A stretch of 64,000 nucleotides of DNA from Cranoglanis bouderius. Its lineage: Eukaryota; Chordata; Actinopteri; Siluriformes; Cranoglanididae. Of the stretch, positions 30,246 through 43,900 are shown one piece after another. Positions within the stretch are counted from its first letter, which is position 1. The number at the start of each line of letters is the position of its first letter. The notes under the pieces were generated by a model. That model saw nothing but the letters and a program-made list of their open reading frames with translations. It was not told where the DNA came from and did not search any database. The position numbers and the translations under genes were made by a program. The DNA lies in assembly GCA_023630585.1 (NCBI GenBank), contig CM042535.1, positions 30,754,899-30,818,898 of the forward strand. Reading direction: 5' to 3'.

Positions 30246-33200
30246 GTAAGTGAAAAGAGAGACTAAGGAGAAATAAATGTTGTTGTTTTTTATAGCAAAT
30301 ACCATTTGGGATTATGTTTGCTCCATAATTTGCATGAGATTATTAAATTAATTTCTAAAGAAGAGATTAACCTGATTCATCATAATGTATGAAGCTGTAG
30401 TATGAATATGGCCATTTTTTGTCTGTGTAAAGATGATGTTCATATTAATATTATAATCTGAAATATGTAATATGTGACCCCTTATTTTGTGACTACTTAT
30501 AGAATAGGATCAATGATCCAAAAAAAAACAGCTTTTTTTGATTATGGAGGTAAAAGGTCCAAAAGAAGCCATGAACTTAAGGAATGTGGTTCATAGATTG
30601 CTTTTTCTCCTGACCTTTGAGTGCAGAGATGACAGATAAGCTCCAGTGGAGAATATCAAATGAAACATATGGCCTCTCTCCACATGCTAGACTGGAGTAG
30701 TGCCCCTTCCATATGGGGCCCCTCAGTTATACAGAGCCATTTAACCTTCCCCCTCCTGTGTGAGATGAGGACCTGAGCAGACCTTAGATGTCAAGCTCTC
30801 TTTAGGTTAACCACAAAGCATAACTGCTTGTTGAGGGTAGCACATTTTACAAAAAAAAATTCCTAAAGTGATCTTAGTTTAGTTTATTTATTTATAAAGC
30901 ACATTTAAAAATAACAGAAGTTGAAACCAAAGTGCTGTACAAGTAGTATAAAACAGATTTAAAACAGACATTTAATAGTATCAAACACTGATGGACAAAT
31001 GAAAATTCTACACCCTCAGATTGAATTAAAAGAGAATGAATAAAAGTGGGTCTTCAGAGAAGATTTGAACATGGCAATAGAGGGGGAAGATCTAATATGA
31101 AAAGGGAGACTATTCCAGAGCCTGGGAGCAGCTACTGAGAAAGCCCGGTCACCTTTGGTTTTAAAACGTGAACGAGGGACTGAAAGAAGTAGTTGACTGG
31201 ATGATCGAAGAGATCTTGCGGCAGTATACGGGGTAAGGAGATTGCATATACTGGGGACCAAGTGCATGCAAAGCTTTAAAAACGAATAGCAGAATTTTAA
31301 AATCAATGCAGAAATTGACTGGCAACCAGTGTAAAGAGTCGAGGACAGGAGTAATATGCTCATGTTTTCTGGTGCCAGTCAGTAATCTGGCCGCTGCATT
31401 TTGTACCATTTGCAAGTGATCTAGATCAGTTTTAGGCAATCCAAAATACAGTAGTCTAACCTTCATGTTATAAAAGCATGAATAACCATTTCCAGGTCCT
31501 TCTAAGAGAGCATTTTCTTGATTTTAGCAATGGATCTCAGCTGAAAAAAGCTGATCTGCTTATCAAAACACACCGTAGAATCTATAATGACACCAAGGTT
31601 TTTGACACAATCGTGCACATTGATAGACAGAGGACCTAACTGATTGAAAATAACAGTAGTTGAAACTGGTGTGCCAAAAATGATTATTTCAGTTGTATCA
31701 CTATTTAGCTATAAAAAAAATTCATGTCTGTCCAGCATTTAATGTCATAAAGATATTCAAACAGATTTGACAGAGAACAGCTGTTATTCGAATATATGGG
31801 AAAATAAAGCTGTGTCGTCAGAGTAACAGTGATATGATAAGTTATGTGTAATGATGTGACCAAGGGGAAGCATATATAGAGCAAACAAAAGAGGTCCCAA
31901 AATGGAACCTTGAGGAATGCCATAAAGGCCTGTTCACACCGAGACGTTTTTTCAGCACCCCATGTTGAAATCAGTGGCTGTCAACAGGGGTTCACACCCA
32001 TCCGTAAAATGCGTGGCATCAAAGAGCAACATTTTTTAATGTCTCGGGGTTCTTTTTTTTTTTTAAGCGACGCGTTAAAAACTGGCCGACCAATGAGATT
32101 TGCGCTTTTGTTCACGTGCCCGGAGATGCTGAAGTTACAAACAAACCACGACTTGGTGGTGCTCAAGCACAAAACTGTCTTGCCGAGCACACATCGATAT
32201 CTGAAGAAGAAGAAGATGATGAAGAAGATGCAAGCAAGAAGCAAGATGAATGTTGAGCTCCTGGTGTCTTTGGTGTCTGAACACCAAGAACTTTATGATA
32301 AACACCACATCAACTACAAAAATATTGAAACCTCTACTAGCATCCACCATTTTAGTGCATAAGTTACATACCTGAAATAAAATGATCACTGCTCATAAAT
32401 CAAGTTTGGCCATATTCTAGTTCAGAACTGAAGAGAACTTCAGGATTCATTTAGATGGTGAAATGTAATACTCTAAGTGATCCATTTAAAACTTTCAGTG
32501 TTGCTTTCTATACTAAATAGCATTGTTTGTTTCTTTGTCTCTTCCCTGCAAATGTTTCACATCTCTGCTCAACGATAATTCGCTGATTGATAGTCCATTG
32601 TATTTATTTTGCACCTGGCATATATTTGCATACAAGTATTCTTGACCTCTTATTTAAATAGCCGAGTACCACATTATTGCATCGTTGTATTATCATATTG
32701 ACCACAAAAAAGACTATTCATAGTCAACACTTCATCAATTTGCAGGAACATTAACATTTTTGGGCACAACAGTAGTTGACTTATACCCACCCAACCCCTC
32801 CCAAAAAAATTAAAAATTAGATTAAAAAATAAAATTTGGATCTTCCCATAAGTATGTGAATGCTATTGCTGTGACCTTGATATAATTCTAATCATTACCA
32901 ATTTAAATTAGAACTTTAAGGATTTAGCTTTAAAGAAGTATTTGTTGCAGTAGCCAAATCACCAAATACCTTACATTTCACAAAAGTGCTTACGTGCTTT
33001 AACTTTGATAGAACATGTTATATCAAAAATATTATATATCAGTTGCTGTAGTGAGTGCAGGTGCTTATAGATATTATTTATTAAATGATGTAAAAACGGA
33101 CACTGCTACTACTGCTGGTGGTGCTGCTTGAAAAATCCATTTCCTGTTAGCTAGTTCGCAAAAAGTGTGTGAATGGCTTTTTGTAAACACATAAATAGGT

Positions 33201-36200
33201 AAAAACGTAAATGGTCTGCACTTATATAGCGCCTTTTAACCATCACGGTTCACAAAGCGTTTTACACTGTGTCTCATTCACCCATTCATGCACACACTCA
33301 CACAGCAATGGCACCAGAGCTACCATGCAAGGCACCTGCCTGCCATCAGGAGCAACTTGGAGTTCAGTGCCTTTCTTATCTTTGTGCATGTATAAGCCCT
33401 GCAAAGTCCCAAAGCTCATATTTTCCCCCAAAGGGATTTATTTTATCTAACAGAGAACACTGCTCCAGACCTGCCCGAAACGCGTTGTTCGAAGTCCCGA
33501 ATTTACTTCCTCAACCGTCTACATCACAGTGTGATAATCCCACCCAAAGGCAGCTACGAAGAACGAAGGCGAGGCTTCAGTGAATTCAGGCGCTATGTCG
33601 TTGAGATGCTGTGCATTTTGGTGCGGAACAAGCAGAATCCTTCCGAAAACAGACGAAATTAGGAATCAGTGGTTACTGTTTATTTATAATGCTGTTCCTG
33701 AGCAGTACAGCCTGAATGTTTGCTTGTGCACAGCGCATTTTACGGAGGACAGCTTCCTGAACCTGGGCGAGCACAAGCCAGGCTACACACAAAAGCTATT
33801 CCTGAAAAGTGGGGCGATACCCACTTTGCCCAGACAATCCTGTGCTTCTGAATAAGAACCTGAAAGTGTGTTTGATTATTTTATGAAGTATCTGCTACTG
33901 ACTGTCCAAATGCGGAGTTTTGTGTTGTGCCTCAGCTGTAGACCTCTGCGAATGTGCTAGCTAAAGGTTGCTAAGTTGCCACAGTTTTTTTTTAAGTGTT
34001 TGTTTGTATGTTGGTGGTCTGACAGAGACGAGCAAACGACCTGGATGTGAGGACAGATGAAATCACAACAGCGGAGACTTCGACTGCGATTCGACTCCTG
34101 AAAAATGGCAAAGCGCCTGGCCTGGATATGGTGTCTGCAGAAATGCTCAAGCACGGTGGACAACACCTCATCGAAGAAATGATGGACCTTCTAAATTCCT
34201 GTTGGGCAACAGCGCAAGTACCGGAAGATTGGCGAAGAGGTGTCATCGTGAAGCTCCCAAAGAAAGGCAATTTGGCGGATTGTAACAACTGGCGTGGAAT
34301 CACACTCCTCTCGGTTCCTGGAAAGGTTTTCAGCATCGTCCTGCTCAGAAGACTTCAAAAAGCTGTGGATCAGAAGTTTCGAGAAGAACAAGCCGGATTC
34401 CGCAGTGGCAGATCATGCACTGAGCAGATTTTTGTCCTAAGAACAATCATTGCGCAGAGCTTGGAATATCAACAGCGACTTTCTATCAACTTCATCGACT
34501 TCACCAAGGCCTTTGACAGTATCCATCGAGACTCACTTTGGAGTGTAGTGAGGTCATATGGCATCCCGGAGCGGTTTGTTGAGGTCTTCCGAAACCTCTA
34601 CCTTGGATCCAGCTGCTGTGTATGAACGGAGGATGGAAACACGGACTTCTTCGCCATCGAAACCGGCGTGAGGCAAGGGTGTATATTATCCCCCTTCCTC
34701 TTTTTATTGTCCATCGATTTCGTAATGCGGATTGCTATGGATCAGGACGGGTTTGGAATTCCGTGGCGAGCACTAACATGCCTAACGGACCTTGACTTCG
34801 CCGATGACATCGCCCTCCTCACAGACATTAAGAAGAACATGGCGGCTATGACGAAAAGCTTGGAACAAGAAGCGGCCAAGGTTGGCTTACGAATCAGTGG
34901 AAACAAGACCAAAATTATGAGGATTGGATATGCGGCAGCCAGTAACCCCATTATGGTTGGACAACAGCAACTTGAGGAGGTTGACAAGTTCACATACTCG
35001 GGTAGCGTCCTTGCGAGCGATGGAGATGCCGACCATGATGTAACTTGTCGGATTGCAAAAGCAGGGGCAGTCTTCCAATGGCTGTTGCCGATTTGGTCAA
35101 CCCAGAAGATCGATGTGACGATGAAGGTTCACCTACTCAACTCGTCATCCCGACTGCAATTTACGCCAGCGAAACATGGAAGACATCTGCAAAGATTGCA
35201 AGAAGGCTCAATGTCGCGCAACAGAGGTGGCTGCGACGGATCCTGCGAGTCTCATACCGAGAGCGCATTACCAACGAAGAGATTCACCGCCGAGCTGCCA
35301 CCCGCCCTCTAAATGACATCGTGACTGAGAGGCGTATGCGACTCGGAGGCCACATTCTTCGCCAACAACCAACGCGCCTACCAAAAGCTGCCATCACATG
35401 GACGCCACCAAGAGGAAGACGGAAGCAAGGTCGCCCCCGAATAACCTGGTGTCGGACCTTCAGTGATGATTTGAAAGCCCTCGAAATTTCATGGGACGAA
35501 GCCAAAGCTGCCGCAGTTGATCGATCTCGATGGAGACACCTTGCCGCCCAATGCGCCGAACGGCGCAGGAGGATCTAAGTCTAAGTCTAAGTAAAGTCTG
35601 ACAGAGACGTTGATTGTAGCTGCTGTTGTGATTGTATAATGAAATGGTTTATAACAATCGAATTACAAAAATCCTAACTTTCCAAAGATATATCGCATGA
35701 GTACATACGTACACAAAGCAGCTGTGTACAGAATAGTTAATCCCGCCAGCGGGCCTGGTGGGCTGGCGGAATTTACATCGTAACTGAAAGGTAAGACAGT
35801 TACAAAATAAAAACTTACCACTGTGAAACGTTCTGCTCAAGTCGTGCTTGCAAAGTTGTTTCTGCTTGATCATCCGCATTTTCTGAATTGGGCTCCAACT
35901 GATATGGTAAAACCGACAACATGTGGTTTAGAAGTTTAGAATTGCTTTGGAAGCTAATGCTAACCAAAGGGGCGTTACATTTCTGACATACGCGAGGCTT
36001 TTGGCCAATCACAACACAATGGGTAAGCTGCCCAATCAGAGCACTCTGGGCTTTTTGGAAGGTGGGGCTTTGGAGAAATCGGAGCGTTTCAGGCAGCCTG
36101 GGAATAGAGGTACTGTAATAGTGTACCTATTTATTTATGTATTATTTGACAAATAATGTGTTTTCTGAACATTAAGGCATGTTAACCTATTTTATTACAC

Positions 36201-39200
36201 CCAATAAACAAAATAATTAATGTTTAATAAAAACATTTAAAAATCATGATATGACCCCTTTAGACCTTATGTCCTCAACTTTATTAATAAAATGATTTGC
36301 AAATTGGTCACACAGGACAGTAGAAGTCTCTAAAGGGCCACTCGAAGTATGATTTAAAAAGGCATTAATTGTACTAAAGAGTACCTTTGGCCCTTGTGCA
36401 TTTTGTGCAATTAAATCTGACATATATTTGAACTGTGCTTCTTTAACAGAGCTCTGATACTGCCTAAGACAATCCCTAAGAGTTTCATAAGATATCTGTA
36501 GCTTATCTTTTTTCCATCTCTGTGCGCCTACACTCCTGTCTAAGGGCACAGGTGGACCCATTTAGCCAAGGCTGGACTTTATGCATCACCTTGGGTCTTT
36601 GTGACCTAAGGGGGGGGGGGGCAACTGAGTCCAAGGTAGCAATGCAAATACTGTTAAAAAAAAACCCAACCAATTTATCAGGATTGACACAAGAGGATAG
36701 AACTTTCACAGCATTTGGCAGTCGAGTAGACATACAGACATCATTGAAAAGCCTGGAAGTAGTGGGATTGAAACATCTGGAACAACACAGTGACATGATT
36801 TGGACGTAGGAAATGACAGCACAGATTCAAAAACAACTGGAAAATTATCAGAAATAGCAGCATCACATATTTCGAGGTTTGCCACAGAAAGACCAAATGA
36901 TAGCACTAAATCAAGAGTATGACCCTTCTGATGTGTAGGCCCAGAAATGGATTTGGACTAGGTCAAAAGAGTCCATAAGACATAAAAACTCTTTTACCAG
37001 AGGTTTTGACTGGCAACAGACATGTATATTAAAATCACCTAGAATCAGAAGTCTATCAGTATGTGGAACCAGAGAGGCCACAAAATCAGAAAACTGAAAT
37101 CCTTGTTAAATTTAGGTGGTCTGTAAACTAGCGCACATAGCAAGGAGGTAGGAAGCTCAACCTTGAAAAGCTGTACCTCGAAGCATAAAAAATCATCAAC
37201 AGGCAAAAGTTTACAATTGAAACAGTTCTTAAAAATTGTTGCAATTCCATCTCCACTACCTACAGTCATTTAGGTCACAGACAGAAGTCATTTAAAATAA
37301 ATGATTTGTTGGACATAGACCTAGCATTTATTAAAGCATGTTTAACAGGGAGGTCCATAATCCGCACTGGGCCTGACGTGGTGTGCATTGGTGAATATTC
37401 CAGCGATGTAAGATTGCTGAAATTAACTTCCCCATTTCCATCACTTGCTCTAGCGCGAACATGACGAAAAGGAGACCAGATGGCCAATATTTGATCATCA
37501 ACAAAGGTGTCAGGTGGACTGGAAGTACAAAGTTTGCGTCCTGAGCTGCGATGAACATAGCGTGGGTGACGTGGGCAAGGTTTTGTAAGTGCGACACAGA
37601 TTTGTAAACTCCAGCTGGCAGGCACAATGATGAATTCCAATGATAAAGCTCTGCAGATGAGTACTGATAAACCATTGTAGAAAAGATAGTTGTGAAGAAC
37701 AGCATAACAGCTATAGTTGACATGCTATGCATAGTGAAAAGAAACTGTCCAAGTACGGAAAAACACTTAATCATGAGCAGCGCATCTCTCTGCCCCGTCT
37801 ACATGACCAAGTTGACCTTTAAACCCCAAATGAAAGTAGCAAGCAATAAACAGAGAGAAAAGTGGAGACTTACCCACAAGTCTATATGCGACAAACTGGT
37901 GGTAATGAGAGTACCGAAAGCTTGCGGTAGGCCAGTGAACGACAGGAGAAAAGCTTACAAAAAATAAGAAGTCTATATGAAACATGAACTAGGATATATA
38001 ATCCAGGGTGTAGATTCACAGTTTCGACAGTATAATCCAGAAAGACAAACAAATATCGGCAGCAAGACACCTTAGAGCAGCTGCAGACAAACACGCCAGC
38101 GTTCACTCCAACCTGCCTCTATATTTAGATCTGAAAACTACAGGCTTTCCTGACCTGAAATTGTCTTATTTTCAGATATCTCAGCCAGAGGTAAAGTGAT
38201 AGCATTTATGGTAAAAAAAACAAACAAAAAAAAAAAAACATTACTGACAATGATTAAAGAATCATAGGTTTACTATGGGTAATGAGTTCTCACTTTGATA
38301 GCATCACCCACATCAGTCTTGGTCTCATCACTTGAGGTAAAAGTCACTCACAGAATTTAAACATGAGCCTAATCAATGTCTTTATACTCGATTCACCTCT
38401 GTTCCCGCTAACTTTGGTGGGGAAATAATTGCTGATTATTTCAGCCTGTTCTATTATTTTGGCTAGATTTATTGTTAATAATGTCTTTTTATTTAAACCA
38501 TATAAAACATTTTTACCTGCTGTCATCTGTACATTTGTCACAAGCACATATGTGTAATGCTTTGATTAGAAATGATTAGACATACAGTGGTGCTTGAAAG
38601 TTTGCGAGCCCTTTAGAATTTTCTATATTTCTGCATAAATATGACCTAAAACATTATCAGATTTTCACACAAGTCCTAAAAGTAGACAAAGAGAACACAC
38701 TTAACAAATGAGACAAAAATATTATACATGGTCATTTATTTATTGAGGAAAATGATCAAGTATTACACATATGAGAGTGGCAAAAGTATGTGAACCTCTA
38801 GGTCTGGTGTTTTCAATCAGTTGGGATGACAATCAGGCACCACTGTATGTTGAAATGTAACTATCCAACTATTAGATCAACACGCCTTTAGCTAGCAAGA
38901 CATCTTTAGGCAGATTGACTGTTTTGGTGTGTGTTAAACTGCCTGCATACCCAAAGGATTTGCTTGCATAAGAACTTACTGAGCCTTGCTAACTATATAA
39001 CAAGACAGTGGTGATAAGAAATGATGGTGAAAATGAAGAAGATGATGATCTCAAACTGTCCCAGGTTTTAACTGGATGGTTGCAATTCTGCGCAAAATCA
39101 TAACAGCTGGCACGGGAGAGAAAGTAGAATCCAAGATGCCACCTCTACTGGAATTCTTTGGACCAGAAAGACTGCAGGTAAGATGATTTGTCCCTGTTAG

Positions 39201-40943
39201 TCTGACAAACTAAATCCTGGAAACATCACTGTTCATTAATAATAAATGTAAGTGGGAACTTTCTGACTGTAGTCAATACCAGAGATGATAGATGAACTTC
39301 TCATGCACTCTCCTGTCCTACTATTGATACGTCAAAAAAATAATCTAAACACATTTCTGTTATATACTATATTACTTGAGCATATGCAAATGCTGCAACA
39401 TAGCTGTCATTTTTGCAACATAAAATATTTACATTTGCATACATATGCATACATTTACAAATGCATACATAAACAGAATGATGGTTGGAATTATGTGCAC
39501 ACAAGACCTTTACTCCTTTTTTCTAGGCCAGTAATAAAACTGCCAACCCAGAATATAGTATTGTTTTATATCTATTTGCTTTGAACTTCAAACCATCCCT
39601 TGGGATATGTTTGCATTTGAACTCAATATCAAATGCTCACTTCCCTTCCTCACATTATGCCTGTGTTGCAGTTACTTCACCAGGCCCCATCTCCACGACT
39701 ACTGGGGACCCACTTGCATCCTGATAACATACCACCTTCTTTCTACCAAAAGAAAACTAAGGTATATGCTTGTACATCAATTTAAGGTAAAAGACAAATT
39801 GGAGGGGCTTGAGCCCTGAATGATTTTAGTCTATCCTGAATTATTTTTCCCTGGAACTGCCCAGAGTTTAGTGGAAATGTGATAGGAATTAAGTAAATGA
39901 TATTTGTTTAAACTTAGTACAGTGCTTTGTATCACTGTTTACAGTAAAAAACTAAACAAAACAACAACAAAAAACAGTCAGTACAGTACAGTTTTCTATA
40001 TTTCTGAAATAAATATGACCTAAAACATCATCAGATTCATCAGAAAGTCCTAAAAGTAGATGAAGATAACCAAATTAAACAAATGAGACAAAAATATTAT
40101 ACTTGGACATTTATTTATTGAAGAAAATGATCCAATATTACATATCTGTGAGTATGTATATGAACCTTTGCTTTCAGTATCTGGTGTGACCCCCTTGTGC
40201 AGCAATAACTGCAACTAAACATTTCTGGTAACTGTTGATCAGTCCTGCACATCAGCTTGGAGGAATTTTAGCCCATTCCTCAGTACAGAACGGCTTCAAC
40301 TCTGGGATATTGGTGGGTTTCCTCACATGAACTGCTTGCTTCAGGTCCTTCCACAACATTTCTATTGGATTAAGGTCAGGACTTTGACTTGGCAATTCCA
40401 AAACATTAACTTTATTCTTCTTTAACCATTCTTTGTTTGAACGACTTGTGTGATTAGGGTCCTTGTCTTGCTGCATGACCCACTATCTCTTGGGATTCAG
40501 TTCATGGACAGATGTCCTGACATTTTCCTTTAGAATTCGCTGGTATAATTCAGAATTAATCATTCAATCAATGACAGCAAGTCATCCCAGCTCAGATGCA
40601 GCAAAACAGGCCCAAACCATGATGCTACCACCACCATGATTCACAGATGGGATAACTTTTTTTTTTCTTTGTTTACTGTTAGGACGATTTTGTTTTAGGT
40701 CATATTTATGCAGAAATATAGAAAATTCTACGTAGATGCTTCATTGGCAGCGTTTTCTTAATACCGCTATTCATCGCCATTTGCCATATTGAATGGTCAA
40801 GATCTGCCAGTTAAGTAAATTGACAGATGCAGTGTAAAACAGGATGAACAGTCTTTTCACAGGTTTATACAAGTTTATCACTGACTGTTGCATCTATATT
40901 AAACAGATTTAATATAGCCTGATTGTTTTTAATGAAGGCGGTT

Positions 40944-40998
<55 letters not shown>

Positions 40999-43900
40999 TT
41001 CATACACAGTGCCCTCCACTAATATTGGCACCCTTGGTAAATATGGGCAAAGAATTCTGTGAAAAATTGTCTTTATTGTTTAACTTTTCGATCTTTTGTT
41101 TAAAAAAAATCATTATAAAAAATATTCTGCTCTCATGGATATCAAGGAAGTGCAAACACAACACAGGTTTATCAATAAAAAATTGTTTAAATATATCTGT
41201 GCAACAATTATTGGCACCCTTTTAATCTTCTCCTATAATGCCTGATGAGGTTGGAGAATACATGACAAGGGACCATTCCTCCATACAGATCCTTCAAATT
41301 TTGAGGCCCACGCTGGTGGACTCTCCTCTTCAGTTCACCCCACAAGTTTTCTATAGGTTCCAAGTCAGGGTACTGGGATGGTCATGGCAGGACCTTGATT
41401 TTGTGGTCAGTAAACCATTTTTGTGTTGATTTTGATGTATGTTTTGGACCATTGTCCTGCTGAAAGATCCAACCATGGCCCATTTTAAGCTTTCTGGCAG
41501 AGGCAGTCATGTTTTCATTTAATATCTGTTTATATTTGATAGAGTCCATGATGCCATGTATCCTAACAAAATGTCCAGCTCCTCTGGCAGAAAAACAGCC
41601 CCAAAACATTAAACAGCCAACATCATATTTAACCGTGGGCATTGGGTACTTTTCCATATGGCTACCTCTCTGTGTGCGCCAAAACCACCTCTGGTGTTTA
41701 TTGTCAAAAATACAACTCTATTTTGGTTTCATTTGACCATAGAACCTGATCCCATTTGAAGTTCCAGTAGTGTCTGTCAAACTGAAGACGCTTGAGTTTG
41801 TTTTTGGATGAGAGTAGAGGCTTTTTTTTCTTGAAACCCTTTCAAACAACTTGTGGTGATGTAGGTGAATTTGGATTGTAGTCTTGGAGACTTTCTGACC
41901 CCAAGATGCAACTAACTTCTGCAATTCTCCAGCTGTGATCCTTGGAGATTTTTTGGCCACTCGAAACATCCTCTTCACAGTGCGTTGAGACAATATAGAC
42001 ACACATCCAATTTCAGGTTGATTCATAATATTTTCAGTTGACTGGAACTTCTTAATTATTGCCCTGATGGTGGAAATAGGCCTTTTCAATGGTTTTGCTA
42101 TTTTCTTATAGCCACCTCCCATTTTGTGAAGCTCAACAACATTTTGCCACACATCACAGCTATATTCCAACTGTATAACAATGGGTCTTACCCATTGTTA
42201 TGAATGACCAAGGGAATTTGGCCTATGTGTTACCTCATATTTATACCCCTGTGAAACAGGAAGTCATGGTAGAACAATTTCCTGTTCCTAGTCACCCAGG
42301 TGTACTAAAAAAATGTAAAATATCAATGGGAATATACTTCAAACATATTTTTCTCATATGAATTCATAGGGGTGCCAATAATTGTTGCACACCTATATTT
42401 AACAAAGTTTTTTGATCAGGGGATCATGCTCTGCTTCAGTATGTCACAGTACATGTCACAGCACACTCCCCAGTGCCGGCAGCACTCATGCAGCCCCGGA
42501 CCATGACATGCTCTGTCCATGTCTTGACTTGCTTGACTGTAGACAAGACACACTTGTCTTTGTACTCCTCACCTGGTTGCCGCAACACACGCTTGACACC
42601 ATCTGAACCAAATAAGTTTATCTTGGTCTCATCAGACCACAGGACATGGTTCCAGTAATCCATGTCCTTAATCGGCTTGTCTTCAGCAAACTGTTTGAGG
42701 GCTTTCTTGTGCATCATCTTTAGAAGAGGCTTCCTTCTGGGATGACAGCCATGCAGACCAATTTGATGCAGTGTGCGGTGTATGGTCTGAGCACTGACAG
42801 GCTGACCCCCCACCCTTTCAACCTCTGCAGCAATGCTGGCAGCACTCATACGTCTATTCTGCAAAGCCAACCTCTGGATATGATGCTGAGCACGTGCACT
42901 CAACTTCTTTGGTCGACCATGGCGAGGCCTGTTCTGAGTGGAACCTGTCCTGTTAAACTGCTGTATGGTCTTGACCACCGTGCTGCAGCTCAGTTTCAGG
43001 GTGTTGGCAATCTTCTTATAGCCTAGGCCATCTTTATGTAGAACAACAATTCTTTTTTTAAGATCCTCAGAGAGTTCTTTGCCATGAGGTGCCATGTTGA
43101 ACTTCCAGTGAACTTCCAGTATGAGAGAGTCTGAGAGCGATAACACCAAACTTAATACACCCCGCTCCCCATTCACACCTGAGACCTTGTAACGCTAACA
43201 AGTCGCATGTCACTGGGGAGGAAAAATGGCTAATTGGGCCATTACTCACTTTTGTTGCTAGCGGTTTAGACATTAATGGCTGTGTTGAGTTATTTTGAGG
43301 GGACAGCAAATTTACACTGTTATACAAGCAAGCTGTACACTCACTACTTTACATTGTAGCAAAGTGTCATTTCGTCAGTGTTGTCCCATGAAAAGATATA
43401 ATAAAATATTTACAAAAATGTGAGGGGTGTACTCACTGTTGTCAGAAACTGTATATATATATATATATGTTTTCAAATCCTAGAAACGCCCCTCAGCTTG
43501 ACTCAGACACTGACACAGAAGTTGTTATGTATGAGAAAACTTTCACATACTAAAGTAGTAACATTTAGGGTTCATGGTATTCCTGTGAAATCGGGTTATG
43601 TTTGACTTGCTGCTGGCATTTCACGTAATAATAGGAGACTTCTTTTAGGACCTGTATTGCTTAAAATCTACTTCGTTAAAAAGGTATTATACACTGTAAG
43701 TATTACTGTATATTTGCAATGGTAGTAATGATTATTAAATGAAAGTAATGAGTTTAAAACCAGGTACTATATGGAGGATAAGATTTTGAGTTTTGGAATT
43801 CAGTTGGATTATCTGGTAACAGTGTTAAATAGTATGTTCCTCCATTAAATTTTGACAGGCATCTTGTATCTGGGTGGACTATGGAAAATTTCATCTCTTC

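Noticed and set aside
31910..32362. A 150-residue gene beginning MRNAIKACSH
   Set aside because: The beginning is antisense LINE and Harbinger terminal sequence. Only the short MNVELLVSLV block resembles a protein domain.
42436..43176. A longer N-terminus for the family G transposase (MNGERGVLSL)
   Set aside because: The family start is at MAPHGKEL (43095). The upstream part is inverted-repeat sequence that happens to be open.
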